Counted from the stretch's first letter, positions 17,260 through 25,568 are shown. The stretch: 64,000 nucleotides of DNA from Amycolatopsis sp. WQ 127309 (GCF_023023025.1 NZ_CP095481.1:3844001-3908000), one strand, 5' to 3'. The notes: generated by a model not told the origin, from the letters alone. Program-made: numbers and translations.

Positions 17260-18287
17260 CTCTGTCCGATGGGGTCTCGGCGGTAAAGAGTGCCTCGCCC
17301 CGCACCCTCGCCGAACAGTCCCAGGGTTCCCCGTCCGCGCCTGCAAAGGCGCGGGCGGGGGCCCGCCGGGCCAAGCGCCGCCGGACCGCGTTGTTCTTCA
17401 TGGCCCCGGCGCTCATCGGGTTCCTGGTCTTCTTCGGCTACCCGCTGATCGCCACGGTCTACTACTCCTTCACCAAGTACGACCTGATCAACCCGCCGCA
17501 GTTCATCGGGTTCGACAACTACGTCCGGATGTTCACCACCGAGCCGCTCGTCGGCGTCGCGGCGTACAACACGCTGTGGCTGGTGGTCATCCTGACGACG
17601 TGCCGGGTGCTGTTCTCCCTCGGCATCGCGTCGGTGATCTCCCGGCTGAAGTCGGGCGTCGGCCTGGTGCGAACGCTCTGCTACCTGCCGACGCTGGCCC
17701 CGCCCGCGGCGGCGACGCTCGCGTTCGTGTTCGTGTTCAACCCCGAGTTCGGCCCGGTGAACCGGTTCCTGCGGCTCATCGGCATCGACGGCGGCCTGTG
17801 GTTCAACAGCCCGGCCATGTCGAAGCCCGCGCTGACGCTGCTCGCGCTGTGGGGCTCCGGCGAGCTGATGATCATCATCCTGGCCGCGCTGCTCGACGTC
17901 CCGACCGAGCAGTACGAGGCCGCCGAGCTCGACGGCGCCGGCTCGGTCCGCAAGTTCTGGCACGTCACGCTGCCGTCGATCTCGCCGGTGCTGCTGTTCG
18001 GCGTGGTCAACTCGATCATCTACGCGCTGCAGTTCTTCACGCAGGCGATCGTCGCGGCGTCCGCCTCGGCGGGCACGGCCGACGTCGCCGGCAACTCGAA
18101 GCTCATCGGCGCGCCCGAAAACTCGACGCTGACGTACCCGATCTGGTTGTACGTCCAGGGTTTCCGCTACTTCAACATGGGTTACGCGGCGGCGATGGCG
18201 GTGCTGCTGTTCATCGTCTCGGCGGGCTTCACCTGGATTCTGGTGCGGCAGCTGCGTAAGTCCCAGCACCAGGAGGAGGGGACATGA
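17256..18287 (+). CDS. Sugar ABC transporter permease (MalF type)
   Basis: A 343-residue inner-membrane permease with six hydrophobic segments after a ~45-residue basic N-terminus. The EAA loop that contacts the ATPase is near residues 215-235 (EQYEAAELDGAGSVRKFW). The ATG overlaps the binding-protein stop by four bases and the 3' end overlaps the next permease, so all three are one translationally coupled unit. It pairs with the following MalG-type permease. No ATP-binding subunit is encoded in this operon. Confidence 0.93.
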   Translation: MTLSDGVSAVKSASPRTLAEQSQGSPSAPAKARAGARRAKRRRTALFFMAPALIGFLVFFGYPLIATVYYSFTKYDLINPPQFIGFDNYVRMFTTEPLVGVAAYNTLWLVVILTTCRVLFSLGIASVISRLKSGVGLVRTLCYLPTLAPPAAATLAFVFVFNPEFGPVNRFLRLIGIDGGLWFNSPAMSKPALTLLALWGSGELMIIILAALLDVPTEQYEAAELDGAGSVRKFWHVTLPSISPVLLFGVVNSIIYALQFFTQAIVAASASAGTADVAGNSKLIGAPENSTLTYPIWLYVQGFRYFNMGYAAAMAVLLFIVSAGFTWILVRQLRKSQHQEEGT

Positions 18288-19174
18288 CCGCGTTGGCGGA
18301 AGCACCGCAGAAGCCGGCGGGTGTGCACCCGAAGGTGCGGTTCAAGCGGAGCTGGGACAAGCGCCTGTCCTGGATCGCGTTGCACGCGACCGGGATCGCG
18401 CTCGGTGTGATCTTCATGCTGCCGCTGCTGTTCGTCTTCCTCACCGCGGTGATGGCGGACGACCAGGCGATGACGGCGAGCCTGTGGCCGAGCGTGTGGC
18501 ACTTCGAGAACTTCGTGACGGTGTTCCGGAAGGCGCCGCTGCTGGAGTACTTCGGCAACAGCCTGCTGTACTCGGGGCTGGCGACGATCGGCGCGCTGCT
18601 CTCGGCGATCCCGGCGGCGTACGCGCTGGCGAAACTGCGGTGGCGCGGGCAGAACCTGTTCTTCATGCTCACGGTGGCCGCGATGATGCTGCCGCCGCAG
18701 GTGACCGTCGTCCCGTTGTACGACCTGTGGGTGCGGCTCGGGCTCACCGGCACGCTCGTGCCGCTGATCACGCCGTACTTCTTCTTCGACGCGTTCTCGA
18801 TCTTCCTGCTCCGGCAGTTCTTCCTCACCATTCCGAAGGACTACCTCGAAGCGGCGAAGATCGACGGCTGCAACGAGTTCCAGGCGATGTACCGGGTGCT
18901 GATCCCGATGGCGAAGCCGGGGATCGCGGCCACCGCGATGTTCTGCTTCCTGTTCACCTGGAACGACTACTTCGGGCCGCTGCTCTACACGGGCGAGGAC
19001 CAGGACCACTGGCCGCTGTCGCTGGCGATCGCGTCCTTCCGCGGCATGCACCACGTCGAGTGGAACATGACGATGGCGGCGACCGCATTGATCATGGCGC
19101 CGGTGATTGTGCTGTTTATATTTGCGCAGAAGTCGTTCGTCAAGGGCATCACATTCACGGGAGTCAAGGGATGA
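18284..19174 (+). CDS. Sugar ABC transporter permease (MalG type)
   Basis: A 296-residue permease with six membrane segments and the EAA loop near residues 186-206 (DYLEAAKIDGCNEFQAMYRV). It forms the heterodimeric channel with the upstream MalF-type protein. ATGA overlaps join it to both neighbours. As the operon lacks an ATPase, the pair probably uses a shared multi-sugar ATPase encoded elsewhere, as MsiK does in Streptomyces; that is inference from the known family arrangement. Confidence 0.93.
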   Translation: MTALAEAPQKPAGVHPKVRFKRSWDKRLSWIALHATGIALGVIFMLPLLFVFLTAVMADDQAMTASLWPSVWHFENFVTVFRKAPLLEYFGNSLLYSGLATIGALLSAIPAAYALAKLRWRGQNLFFMLTVAAMMLPPQVTVVPLYDLWVRLGLTGTLVPLITPYFFFDAFSIFLLRQFFLTIPKDYLEAAKIDGCNEFQAMYRVLIPMAKPGIAATAMFCFLFTWNDYFGPLLYTGEDQDHWPLSLAIASFRGMHHVEWNMTMAATALIMAPVIVLFIFAQKSFVKGITFTGVKG

Positions 19175-20436
19175 AGCTGGCAGTCGTCGGTGGCGGGTCC
19201 ACCTACACGCCGGAGCTGATCGACGGGATCGCCGGTCGCCGGTCCACTTTGGACGTCGACGAGATCGTGCTGGTCGACCCGGACGCCTACCGCGTCGAAG
19301 CCGTCGGCGGGTTCAGCCGGCGGCTGCTCTCGCACGCCGGTCACCCCGCGCAGGTCCGGACGACGCAGTCGCTCGAAGAGGGCGTCGACGGCGCGTCGGC
19401 CGTGCTGATCCAGCTGCGTGTCGGCGGACAGCGGGCGCGGCGCTCCGACGAGACGTTCCCGCACGCCTGCGGCTGCGTCGGCCAGGAGACGACCGGTGCG
19501 GGCGGGCTCGCGAAGGCGTTGCGCACGGTGCCGGTGGTGCTCGACATCGCCGAGCGCGTCCGCAAGATCGCCGGCGACGACACGTGGATCGTCAACTTCA
19601 CCAACCCGGTCGGCATCGTCACGCGCGCCCTGCTCAACGAGGGTCACCGCGCGGTCGGGCTGTGCAACGTCGCGATCAACCTGCAGCGTCAGTTCGGGAA
19701 GCTGCTCGGCGTCGGCGCGGACGACGTCAAGCTCGTCCACACCGGACTGAACCACCTGAGCTGGGAGCGCGGCGCGCTCGTCGACGGCGTCGACCGGCTG
19801 CCGGAACTGCTGGAGCAGCACCTGGACTACCTGTCCAACGAGGTCGGTGTGCCGGAGAAGTGGTTGCGGCGGATGAACGTCGTGCCGTCGTACTACCTGA
19901 AGTACTTCTACGCGCACGATGAGCAGGTCACCAAGCAGCGCACCGAGCGGCCGCGGGCGGACGTCGTCAGCGACGTCGAGGAAGAGCTGCTGAAGATCTA
20001 CCTCGACCCGGAGGAGAACACGAAGCCGGAGTCGCTGGAGAAGCGCGGCGGGGCGTACTACTCCGAGGCCGCGGTGCAGCTGGTGCACGCGCTGACCGCG
20101 GGTGGTCCGGCCGAAGAGCACGTGGTGAACGTCCGCAACGACGGCACGTTTCCCTTCCTGCCCGACGACGCCGTCATCGAGACCAGGTCCACTGTGGACT
20201 CCTCCGGCGCCACACCGATCCCGCAGCCGCCGGTGGAGCCGCAGTTCTCCGGGCTCATCGCGGCGACGACGGCGTACGAGTTCCTCGCGCTGGAAGCGGC
20301 GGTCAAGGGCGGCCGCGACCGCGTGGCCGACGCGCTGCTCGCGCACCCGCTGGTCGGGCAGTACACGAAGGCCGACACGCTCGCCGATTCGCTGGTGCAG
20401 ATCAACCGTGAGTACCTGCCCTGGGCCCGCGGATGA
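19171..20436 (+). CDS. GH4 family 6-phospho-beta-glucosidase-like enzyme
   Basis: A 421-residue glycoside hydrolase family 4 protein. GH4 enzymes cleave glycosides by an NAD+- and metal-dependent redox-elimination route. The N-terminal NAD-binding loop reads VVGGGSTYTPEL. Further family blocks are CGCVGQETTGAGG, NFTNPVGIVTRAL, the metal-ligand CNVAIN and GLNHLSW. Homologues act on 6-phospho-glucosides, but here uptake is by an ABC transporter, which does not phosphorylate its substrate. Either the following kinase acts first or the enzyme takes unphosphorylated substrate. The ATG overlaps the permease stop and the kinase start overlaps its stop, so it belongs to the operon. Confidence 0.88.
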   Translation: MKLAVVGGGSTYTPELIDGIAGRRSTLDVDEIVLVDPDAYRVEAVGGFSRRLLSHAGHPAQVRTTQSLEEGVDGASAVLIQLRVGGQRARRSDETFPHACGCVGQETTGAGGLAKALRTVPVVLDIAERVRKIAGDDTWIVNFTNPVGIVTRALLNEGHRAVGLCNVAINLQRQFGKLLGVGADDVKLVHTGLNHLSWERGALVDGVDRLPELLEQHLDYLSNEVGVPEKWLRRMNVVPSYYLKYFYAHDEQVTKQRTERPRADVVSDVEEELLKIYLDPEENTKPESLEKRGGAYYSEAAVQLVHALTAGGPAEEHVVNVRNDGTFPFLPDDAVIETRSTVDSSGATPIPQPPVEPQFSGLIAATTAYEFLALEAAVKGGRDRVADALLAHPLVGQYTKADTLADSLVQINREYLPWARG

Positions 20437-21401
20437 AGCCAGCGATCATCGCGATCGACGGCGGCAACAGCAAAACCGAAGTCCTCGTGGTGTCCCGCGA
20501 AGGCGTCGTGCTGGGAAAGTCGCGCGGTCCCGGTGCTTCTCCGCAGAACGTCGGCGTCGTGGCCTGCGTCGCGGCGCTGGAAGACCTGGTGCTGGAGGCT
20601 TTCCCGGGTGCCGGGGAGAAGCCGTTCGCGGTGCACACGTCGGCGTACCTGGCCGGGCTCGACTTCCCGCGTGAGGAAGAGGCGCTGCACGCGGCGCTGG
20701 CGGCCCGCGGGTGGAGCGACACGCTGACCGTCGGCAACGACACCCTCGCGCTGCTCCGGGCGGGCAGCGCGGGGATCGGCGTGGCGGTGGTGTGCGGAGC
20801 CGGGATCAACGGCGCCGGCGTCGGCCCGGACGGGCGCGTGCACCGCTTTCCCGCGCTGGGCAAGATCTCCGGTGACTGGGGCGGCGGCTACCGCCTCGGC
20901 GAGGAGGCCCTGTGGTGGGCGGTCCGCGCCGAGGACGGCCGCGGCCCGCGCACGTCGCTTCGCGAGGCCGTCGCCGGCTTCTTCGGCCGGGAGACGCTGT
21001 TCGACGTCGTCCAGGGCCTGCACTTTGAGGAGATCCCGGCCGCCTCGATCCACGGGCTCTGCCCGCTGCTGTTCGAGGTGGCCGCGGCGGGCGACGAGGT
21101 GGCGGCGGACATCGTGACGAGGTTCGTCGAGGAGGTCAGCGTGTTCGCCGCGGTGATCCTCCGGAAGCTGGACCTCACGGAGGACGCCCCGGAGATCGTC
21201 CTCGGCGGCGGAGTCCTGACCGGCATCGGCACCCCGGTGATCGCGGAGATCGAGCGGCGGTGCCTGAAGGTGGCACCGCGCGCGGTGGTCCGCGTGGTGG
21301 ACGTCAACCCCGTGGTGGGGGCGGCCCTGTTCGGGCTGGACACCCTGGACGCGCCGGCGTCCGCGAAGGCTGCGCTGAAGGCCGCGACCCAGCGCGCGTA
21401 G
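20433..21401 (+). CDS. N-acetylglucosamine kinase-like protein (BadF/BadG family)
   Basis: A 322-residue ASKHA-fold sugar kinase. The phosphate-1 loop is DGGNSKTEVLV near the N-terminus, the central acidic loop is VCGAGINGAGVG, and GDWGGGYRLGEEAL is characteristic of the BadF/GlcNAc-kinase group. It would phosphorylate a sugar released by, or fed to, the GH4 enzyme; GlcNAc is the leading guess but glucose analogues are possible. It is the last gene of the operon, coupled by an ATGA overlap, and a strong 17-base-pair hairpin follows. Confidence 0.85.
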   Translation: MKPAIIAIDGGNSKTEVLVVSREGVVLGKSRGPGASPQNVGVVACVAALEDLVLEAFPGAGEKPFAVHTSAYLAGLDFPREEEALHAALAARGWSDTLTVGNDTLALLRAGSAGIGVAVVCGAGINGAGVGPDGRVHRFPALGKISGDWGGGYRLGEEALWWAVRAEDGRGPRTSLREAVAGFFGRETLFDVVQGLHFEEIPAASIHGLCPLLFEVAAAGDEVAADIVTRFVEEVSVFAAVILRKLDLTEDAPEIVLGGGVLTGIGTPVIAEIERRCLKVAPRAVVRVVDVNPVVGAALFGLDTLDAPASAKAALKAATQRA

Positions 21402-21405
21402 ACCC

Positions 21406-21447
21406 CCGGTGGGCCGGCTCGAAGCGGCGCGAGCCGGCCCACCGGGA
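21406..21447. terminator. Bidirectional hairpin between kinase and AHSA1 genes
   Basis: Perfect 17-base arms (21406-21422 and 21431-21447, starting CCCGGTGGGCC) with an 8-base loop, lying exactly between two convergent stop codons (21401 and 21453). Confidence 0.8.
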
Positions 21448-21452
21448 CCTCG

Positions 21453-21959
21453 TCAGGCCGGCACGATGACGTCGCCGGTCTCCAGCAGGGTCTTGAGGTC
21501 GGAGAGGATCCAGGCCCAGCCCCCGCCCGCACCCTGGCCGGGCGCGGCGTCGACGTCCTCGTGCTCCCCGCCGACCATCGCCCCGGTGACGGGCGCGCCG
21601 GTGACGTCGTGGGTGACGGTGAGCCTGGTGCCGGCGGTCTGCGTGGCCTCGATGTCGTAGGTGACGGTCGTGTAGGGCTCCTCCGCCATCGTCGGGTCCA
21701 TCAGCAGCTTCCACGTGATGACGAGTCTGCGCGGCGGATCGGCCTCGAGGACCTCACCGTCGATCAGGTCGCCGGTGAAGCCCGCGTCGATGAAGGCCTG
21801 CGTCGGGTGGGTCCGGTGCTTGCCGCCCGCCTTCAGGTCGAAGTCGACGAGGCCGGTGTAGCCGTACTTCCGGGTCCACTCGGGCTTGGTGATGGCTTCC
21901 CAGATCCGCTCCGGGGTTGCCTTGATGTAGATGCGGTTGACCTGCACGGTGTTCGTCAT
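21453..21959 (-). CDS. AHSA1/START-like (SRPBCC) protein
   Basis: A 168-residue SRPBCC-fold protein with the AHSA1 signature: VQVNRIYIKATPERIWEAIT at the start, GEVLEADPPRRLVITW in the middle and a C-terminal helix ending LKTLLETGDV. Such proteins have a hydrophobic ligand pocket and very often sit in an operon with an ArsR-type regulator, as here. The ligand is unknown. The ATG at 21959 overlaps the regulator's stop (ATGA), so the two are translationally coupled. Confidence 0.85.
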   Translation of the reverse strand: MTNTVQVNRIYIKATPERIWEAITKPEWTRKYGYTGLVDFDLKAGGKHRTHPTQAFIDAGFTGDLIDGEVLEADPPRRLVITWKLLMDPTMAEEPYTTVTYDIEATQTAGTRLTVTHDVTGAPVTGAMVGGEHEDVDAAPGQGAGGGWAWILSDLKTLLETGDVIVPA

Positions 21960-22279
21960 GGTTCGTCGCCTTCCAGTTCGTTCTTGAGGTCGAGCAGCGC
22001 GGTCACCCGGCGCTCGGTGTACTTGTCGATCCACCGGTCGTGGATCTCCCGGATCGGCACGGGGTTCAGGAAGTGCAGCTTTTCCCGCCCTTCCTTCCGC
22101 GCGACGACCAGGCCGGCCTCTTCGAGCAGCTTGAGGTGCTTCATGACGCCGAAGCGGCTCATGTCGACGCGCGTTTCGAGTTCGGTGAGCGTGCGCCCGT
22201 CACGCTCGAAGAGCAGGTCGAGCAGGAACCGGCGGGTCGGATCCGCCAGCGCCTTGAACACCAGGTCGTCGTCGGGCAC
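21956..22279 (-). CDS. ArsR-family winged-helix repressor
   Basis: A 107-residue ArsR/SmtB-fold regulator: LVFKALADPTRRFLLDLL, then the recognition segment MSRFGVMKHLKLLEEAGLV and the wing RKEGREKLHFLNP. No metal-binding cysteine pair is visible, so it probably responds to an organic ligand or none. The GTG at 22279 is chosen because a -35/-10 pair lies at 22286-22315 and the -10 ends six bases before it; a longer frame from 22315 would begin inside the -35 box. It likely represses itself and the downstream AHSA1 gene. Confidence 0.85.
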   Translation of the reverse strand: MPDDDLVFKALADPTRRFLLDLLFERDGRTLTELETRVDMSRFGVMKHLKLLEEAGLVVARKEGREKLHFLNPVPIREIHDRWIDKYTERRVTALLDLKNELEGDEP

Positions 22280-22285
22280 GCCGGA

Positions 22286-22315
22286 AGAATAGGTGACCAA
22301 AAGGTCACATGTCAA
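22286..22315 (-). promoter_or_regulatory. ArsR promoter with palindromic operator in the spacer
   Basis: Reading the minus strand, TTGACA (plus-strand 22310-22315) and TATTCT (22286-22291) are separated by 18 bases. Inside that spacer is an inverted repeat, GTGACCAAAAGGTCAC (22293-22308), with perfect six-base arms. The -10 is six bases from the GTG start, so the message should be leaderless. An operator between -35 and -10 fits autorepression by the ArsR protein. Confidence 0.75.
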
Positions 22316-22336
22316 CGGGCGGCCGTGTCGACTCCT

Positions 22337-22487
22337 CAGTCACGCGTGTCGTCCCTCCAGTCACGCGTGTCGACCTTCTGATCACGGGCCGGGCGGCTCG
22401 GATCGAGGCAGCTCGACATCGCCGTGTGACGGAGGGGTCGACACGTGTGATCCGGGAGTCGACACGCGTGACTGGAGGGACGACACG
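22337..22487. repeat. Inverted and direct repeats built on a CACGCGTGTCG unit
   Basis: Perfect 29-base inverted arms occupy 22345-22373 and 22459-22487. Inside and beside them the unit CAGTCACGCGTGTCG recurs directly (22337-22351 and 22358-22372), and related halves (GTCGACACGTGTGATC) occur near 22437-22452. The arms are about 85 bases apart, too far for a simple terminator. The segment lies between the ArsR promoter and the DUF2510 gene and codes for nothing recognisable. Confidence 0.7.
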
Positions 22488-22577
22488 ACGAAGGCCGCCA
22501 CCGGGCGTCCGGTAGCGGCCTTCATGCGGGTAAGTGCGGCGGTCCGGCTGGAGTCGCGACTGCGTGCCGTTGTTCGG

Positions 22578-22844
22578 CTACTGGGCCGGGGCGTACGACG
22601 GCGTCCACTGCGCGCCGTCCCACCACTGCGTCGACCCTGGCTGCGTGGGCGACGGGTACCAGCCTGGGGGCGGCGCGGCCGGCGGCGCGTGTCGAGCCTG
22701 CTTCTGCTGCTCGAGCTGGGTCTTCTGAAGCCTGGTCTGTACTCGCAGCTCCTTCAGCTGGGCCTTCGCCACTCGCTGCTTCTTGCTGCTGCCGCGGACG
22801 GCACCCATCGTGCCGACCATCATTGTCTTGCGGATGAGTCCCAC
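22578..22844 (-). CDS. Small DUF2510 domain protein
   Basis: An 88-residue protein. The first ~50 residues are basic and helical, with a heptad-like KAQLKELRVQTRLQKTQLEQQ stretch interpreted as a short coiled coil. The C-terminus holds a DUF2510 motif (PPGWYPSPTQPG then WWDGAQWT). DUF2510 is a short actinobacterial domain usually found on envelope-associated proteins; its role is unknown. No transmembrane segment is seen. The GTG at 22844 is preferred because GGAAGG lies upstream; a longer frame starts at 22889. Gluconate permease lies upstream on the same strand, 69 bases away. Confidence 0.65.
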   Translation of the reverse strand: MGLIRKTMMVGTMGAVRGSSKKQRVAKAQLKELRVQTRLQKTQLEQQKQARHAPPAAPPPGWYPSPTQPGSTQWWDGAQWTPSYAPAQ

Positions 22845-22913
22845 GTGGTCCCACCTTCCCGTCGGGAGTACTGGGAAGTCGGCAACCACGTCCGTCGCGT
22901 TACGGCGGTCGGA

Positions 22914-24281
22914 CTACACCACCAGTGACAGCGGCAGGATCAGCGCGATCGCCACCACCGAAATCAGCGTCTCCATCACCGACCAGCTCTTCAGCGTCTG
23001 CCCGACCGTCAGCCCGAAGTACTCCTTGACCAGCCAGAACCCCGCGTCGTTCACGTGCGAGAAGAACAGTGACCCGGCTCCGATCGCCAGCACCAGCAGC
23101 GCGCTGTGCGACGGGTCCATCGTGGCGGCCAGTGGTGCGACGATGCCCGCCGCCGAGACCGTTGCGACCGTGGCCGAGCCCGTCGCCAGGCGGATCGCCA
23201 CCGCCACCAGCCAGCCCAGCAGCAGCGGCGAGAGGTTCGCGTCCTTGGCCAGGCCCGTGATGACGTCGCCGACACCGGCGTCGACCAGGGTCTGCTTGAA
23301 GCCGCCGCCGGCGCCGACGATCAGCAGGATCCCGGCGATCGGGCCCAGTGCGTCACCGACCACAGTGGACAGCCGACTGCGGCCCAGGCCGGCCGGGCGG
23401 CCGAGCAGGACCATGCCCACCAGCACCGCCGCGAGCAGTGCGATCAGCGGGTCGCCGATGAAGTCCAGGATCTTGCGCGCCTGGCTTTCCTTGTCCAGCA
23501 GGATGTCCGACAGTGCCTTCGCGAGCATGAGCACGACCGGGAGCAGGACCGTCGAGAGCGTCGCGGCGAAGCTGGGCCGCGGTTTGTCCGTGTCGGCGCG
23601 CTCCGGGACCAGCCGCGCGGGTGCCACGGCGTCCGGCACCATCCGGGCGGCGAGCTTGCCGAACAGCGGGCCCGCGATGACCAGCGTCGGGATGCCGACG
23701 AGCAGGCCGAACGCCAGCGTGATCCCGACGTTCGCGTTCAGCGCGCCGGCCGCGGCGAGCGGGCCGGGGTGCGGCGGGACCAGGCCGTGCAGCACCGAAA
23801 GCCCGGCGAGGGCGGGAATCCCCAGCAGCATCAACGGTTTCCCGGTGCGCTTGACCGCCAGCAGCACGACCGGGATCAGCATGACGAGGCCGATCTCGAA
23901 GAACATCGGCAGCCCGATCAGCGCCGCGACCAGGGCCATCGCCCACGGCAGCGCGGCGCCGCGGGCCTTGCCGAGCACCGTGTCGACGATCTGGTCGGCG
24001 CCGCCGGAGTCGGCCAGCAGCTTGCCGAGCATCGCGCCGAGCGCGATCAGGATGCCGACTGAGGCGACCGTGCTGCCGACGCCGTTGGAGAAGCTCTTGA
24101 TCAGCTTGTCGACCGGCATCCCGGCGGCCAGGCCGAGCACCAGCGAGCCGAGCACCAGCGACAGGAACGGGTGCAGCTTCACCTTGGTGATCAGCACGAC
24201 GATCACCGCGATGGCGACGACGGTCGCACCGATCAGCCGGGTGTCGTGGCCGGTCCAGGCGCCGGCGAGGACGGACGTCAT
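22914..24281 (-). CDS. gntP: GntP-family gluconate permease
   Basis: A 455-residue membrane protein with about 12-14 hydrophobic segments and GntP-family blocks such as HPFLSLVLGSLVLGLAAGMP and the PPHPGPLAAAG loop near the middle. It should import gluconate or a related hexonate by proton symport. The start overlaps the stop of the gluconokinase gene upstream by four bases. The pair forms a gluconate uptake and activation operon, divergent from a FadR-type regulator. Confidence 0.92.
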   Translation of the reverse strand: MTSVLAGAWTGHDTRLIGATVVAIAVIVVLITKVKLHPFLSLVLGSLVLGLAAGMPVDKLIKSFSNGVGSTVASVGILIALGAMLGKLLADSGGADQIVDTVLGKARGAALPWAMALVAALIGLPMFFEIGLVMLIPVVLLAVKRTGKPLMLLGIPALAGLSVLHGLVPPHPGPLAAAGALNANVGITLAFGLLVGIPTLVIAGPLFGKLAARMVPDAVAPARLVPERADTDKPRPSFAATLSTVLLPVVLMLAKALSDILLDKESQARKILDFIGDPLIALLAAVLVGMVLLGRPAGLGRSRLSTVVGDALGPIAGILLIVGAGGGFKQTLVDAGVGDVITGLAKDANLSPLLLGWLVAVAIRLATGSATVATVSAAGIVAPLAATMDPSHSALLVLAIGAGSLFFSHVNDAGFWLVKEYFGLTVGQTLKSWSVMETLISVVAIALILPLSLVV

Positions 24282-24772
24282 GCGAGCTCCCGGAAGGCGG
24301 TTAACGCGGCTTCGGTGATCTCACCGGGGGTGTCGCGGATGTCGAAGATCGCGCCGGGCTCGTCCGGCTCGAGGGGTTCGAGGTCGGCGAGCTGCGAGTC
24401 CAAGAGGGACACCGGCATGAAGTGGCCCTTGCGGGTCTGCATGCGCTCGGCGAGGATTTCGCGGTCGCCGTGCAGGTGCGCGAACCAGACGTTGCCGCCG
24501 GTGCGCAGGACGTCGCGGTAGCGGCGCTTGAGCGCGGACGACGTCACGACGCCGCCGGTGTCCTGGTGCGCGCGGATCCAGCCGGCGATCGCCTCGAGCC
24601 AGGGGGCGCGGTCCGCGTCGGTCAGCGGCGTCCCGGCGGTCATCTTGTCGATGTTGGCCTGCGGGTGGAACGTGTCGGCCTCGGCGTACTCGACGCCCAG
24701 CGCGTTCGCCAGCGCCGTGCCGGCCGTCGTCTTCCCGGAGCCCGACACCCCCATCACCACGATGACGGTCAT
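24278..24772 (-). CDS. gntK: Gluconokinase
   Basis: A 164-residue P-loop kinase that phosphorylates gluconate to 6-phosphogluconate, the entry to the pentose phosphate pathway. The Walker A loop GVSGSGKTT is at about residues 7-15. EADTFHPQANIDKM, DRAPWLEAI and SALKRRYRD are gluconokinase signatures. The ATG is preceded by GGGAGG at good distance. It is the first gene of the operon with gntP, and its promoter must overlap the paired palindromes at 24812-24851. Confidence 0.94.
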   Translation of the reverse strand: MTVIVVMGVSGSGKTTAGTALANALGVEYAEADTFHPQANIDKMTAGTPLTDADRAPWLEAIAGWIRAHQDTGGVVTSSALKRRYRDVLRTGGNVWFAHLHGDREILAERMQTRKGHFMPVSLLDSQLADLEPLEPDEPGAIFDIRDTPGEITEAALTAFRELA

Positions 24773-24811
24773 CCCGCACCTCCCACTTCGTTGTGCTCGG
24801 GTGAGTCAAAC

Positions 24812-24851
24812 TCAAAAGTACTACTTATTCAAGATTAAGTGCTACTTAATC
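24812..24851. promoter_or_regulatory. Two operator copies between gntK and its regulator
   Basis: A perfect 19-base palindrome, GATTAAGTGCTACTTAATC (24833-24851), and an imperfect 19-base copy (24812-24830, core AAAAGTACTACTTATT) have centres 21 bases apart, about two helical turns. They fill the AT-rich spacer between the divergent gntK (start 24772) and regulator (start 24876) genes. They are the obvious binding sites for the FadR-type regulator. A TAGATT box at 24864-24869 lies six bases before the regulator start. Confidence 0.75.
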
Positions 24852-24875
24852 GAGTCAGTTCGCTAGATTGGGGGC

Positions 24876-25568
24876 GTGGGGAACGACAGGCACGACCAGG
24901 TCCTGGACGAGCTCGGCGCGGCGATCGCGAACGGTTCGCTGCCGCCGGGGACGGTGCTGCGGTCCGAAGAGCTCCAGGAACGCTTCGGTGCTTCGCGGAC
25001 GGTAGCGCGTGAAGTGGTCCGAGTGCTCGAGACGATGCGCCTGACCAGCAGCAAACGGCGCGTCGGGGTGATCGTGCGGGACCCGGGGGAGTGGAACCAC
25101 TACGACCCGAAGCTGATCCGCTGGCAGCTCGACGGCCCGTCGCGCCCGGCCGCCCTGGCCACGCTGAACGAGCTGCGTTCGGCGATCGAGCCGTGCGCGG
25201 CGCGCTACGCGGCCCTGCGCGCGACCCCGGAGGAGCGCGGCCGCCTCGGCGCACTGGGCGAGCGGCTCGCGCGGACGGCTCGAGCGCGCGACCTCTCGGC
25301 GTTCCTCGGGTTCGACATCGCGTTCCACGACGTGCTGCTCACGGCGTCCGGGAACCCGATGTTCGCGCAGCTGTCCGAGGTGGTCGCGGAGGTGCTGACC
25401 GGCCGGACCGGCCACGGCCTGATGCCCCCGGAACCCCAGCCCGAGGCGGTGGCCCTGCACCTGGAGGTGGCGGCCGCGGTCGCCGCGGGCGACGCGGACC
25501 GGGCCGAACGCGCGATGCGCGACATCGTGGTCCAGGCGCGCGAGGAGATCGCGGCGCTGGTGGAGTGA
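24876..25568 (+). CDS. FadR/GntR-family regulator of gluconate genes
   Basis: A 230-residue GntR-superfamily protein: an N-terminal winged helix (about residues 5-70: LRSEELQERFGASRTVAREVVRVLE) and an FCD ligand domain (about 85-225) with FLGFDIAFHDVLLTASGNP. FCD regulators bind small organic acids, so gluconate or its phosphate is the likely effector. It is divergent from gntK-gntP with two palindromes between. The GTG start sits six bases after TAGATT, though the G-run between could also serve as a ribosome site. Confidence 0.9.
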   Translation: MGNDRHDQVLDELGAAIANGSLPPGTVLRSEELQERFGASRTVAREVVRVLETMRLTSSKRRVGVIVRDPGEWNHYDPKLIRWQLDGPSRPAALATLNELRSAIEPCAARYAALRATPEERGRLGALGERLARTARARDLSAFLGFDIAFHDVLLTASGNPMFAQLSEVVAEVLTGRTGHGLMPPEPQPEAVALHLEVAAAVAAGDADRAERAMRDIVVQAREEIAALVE

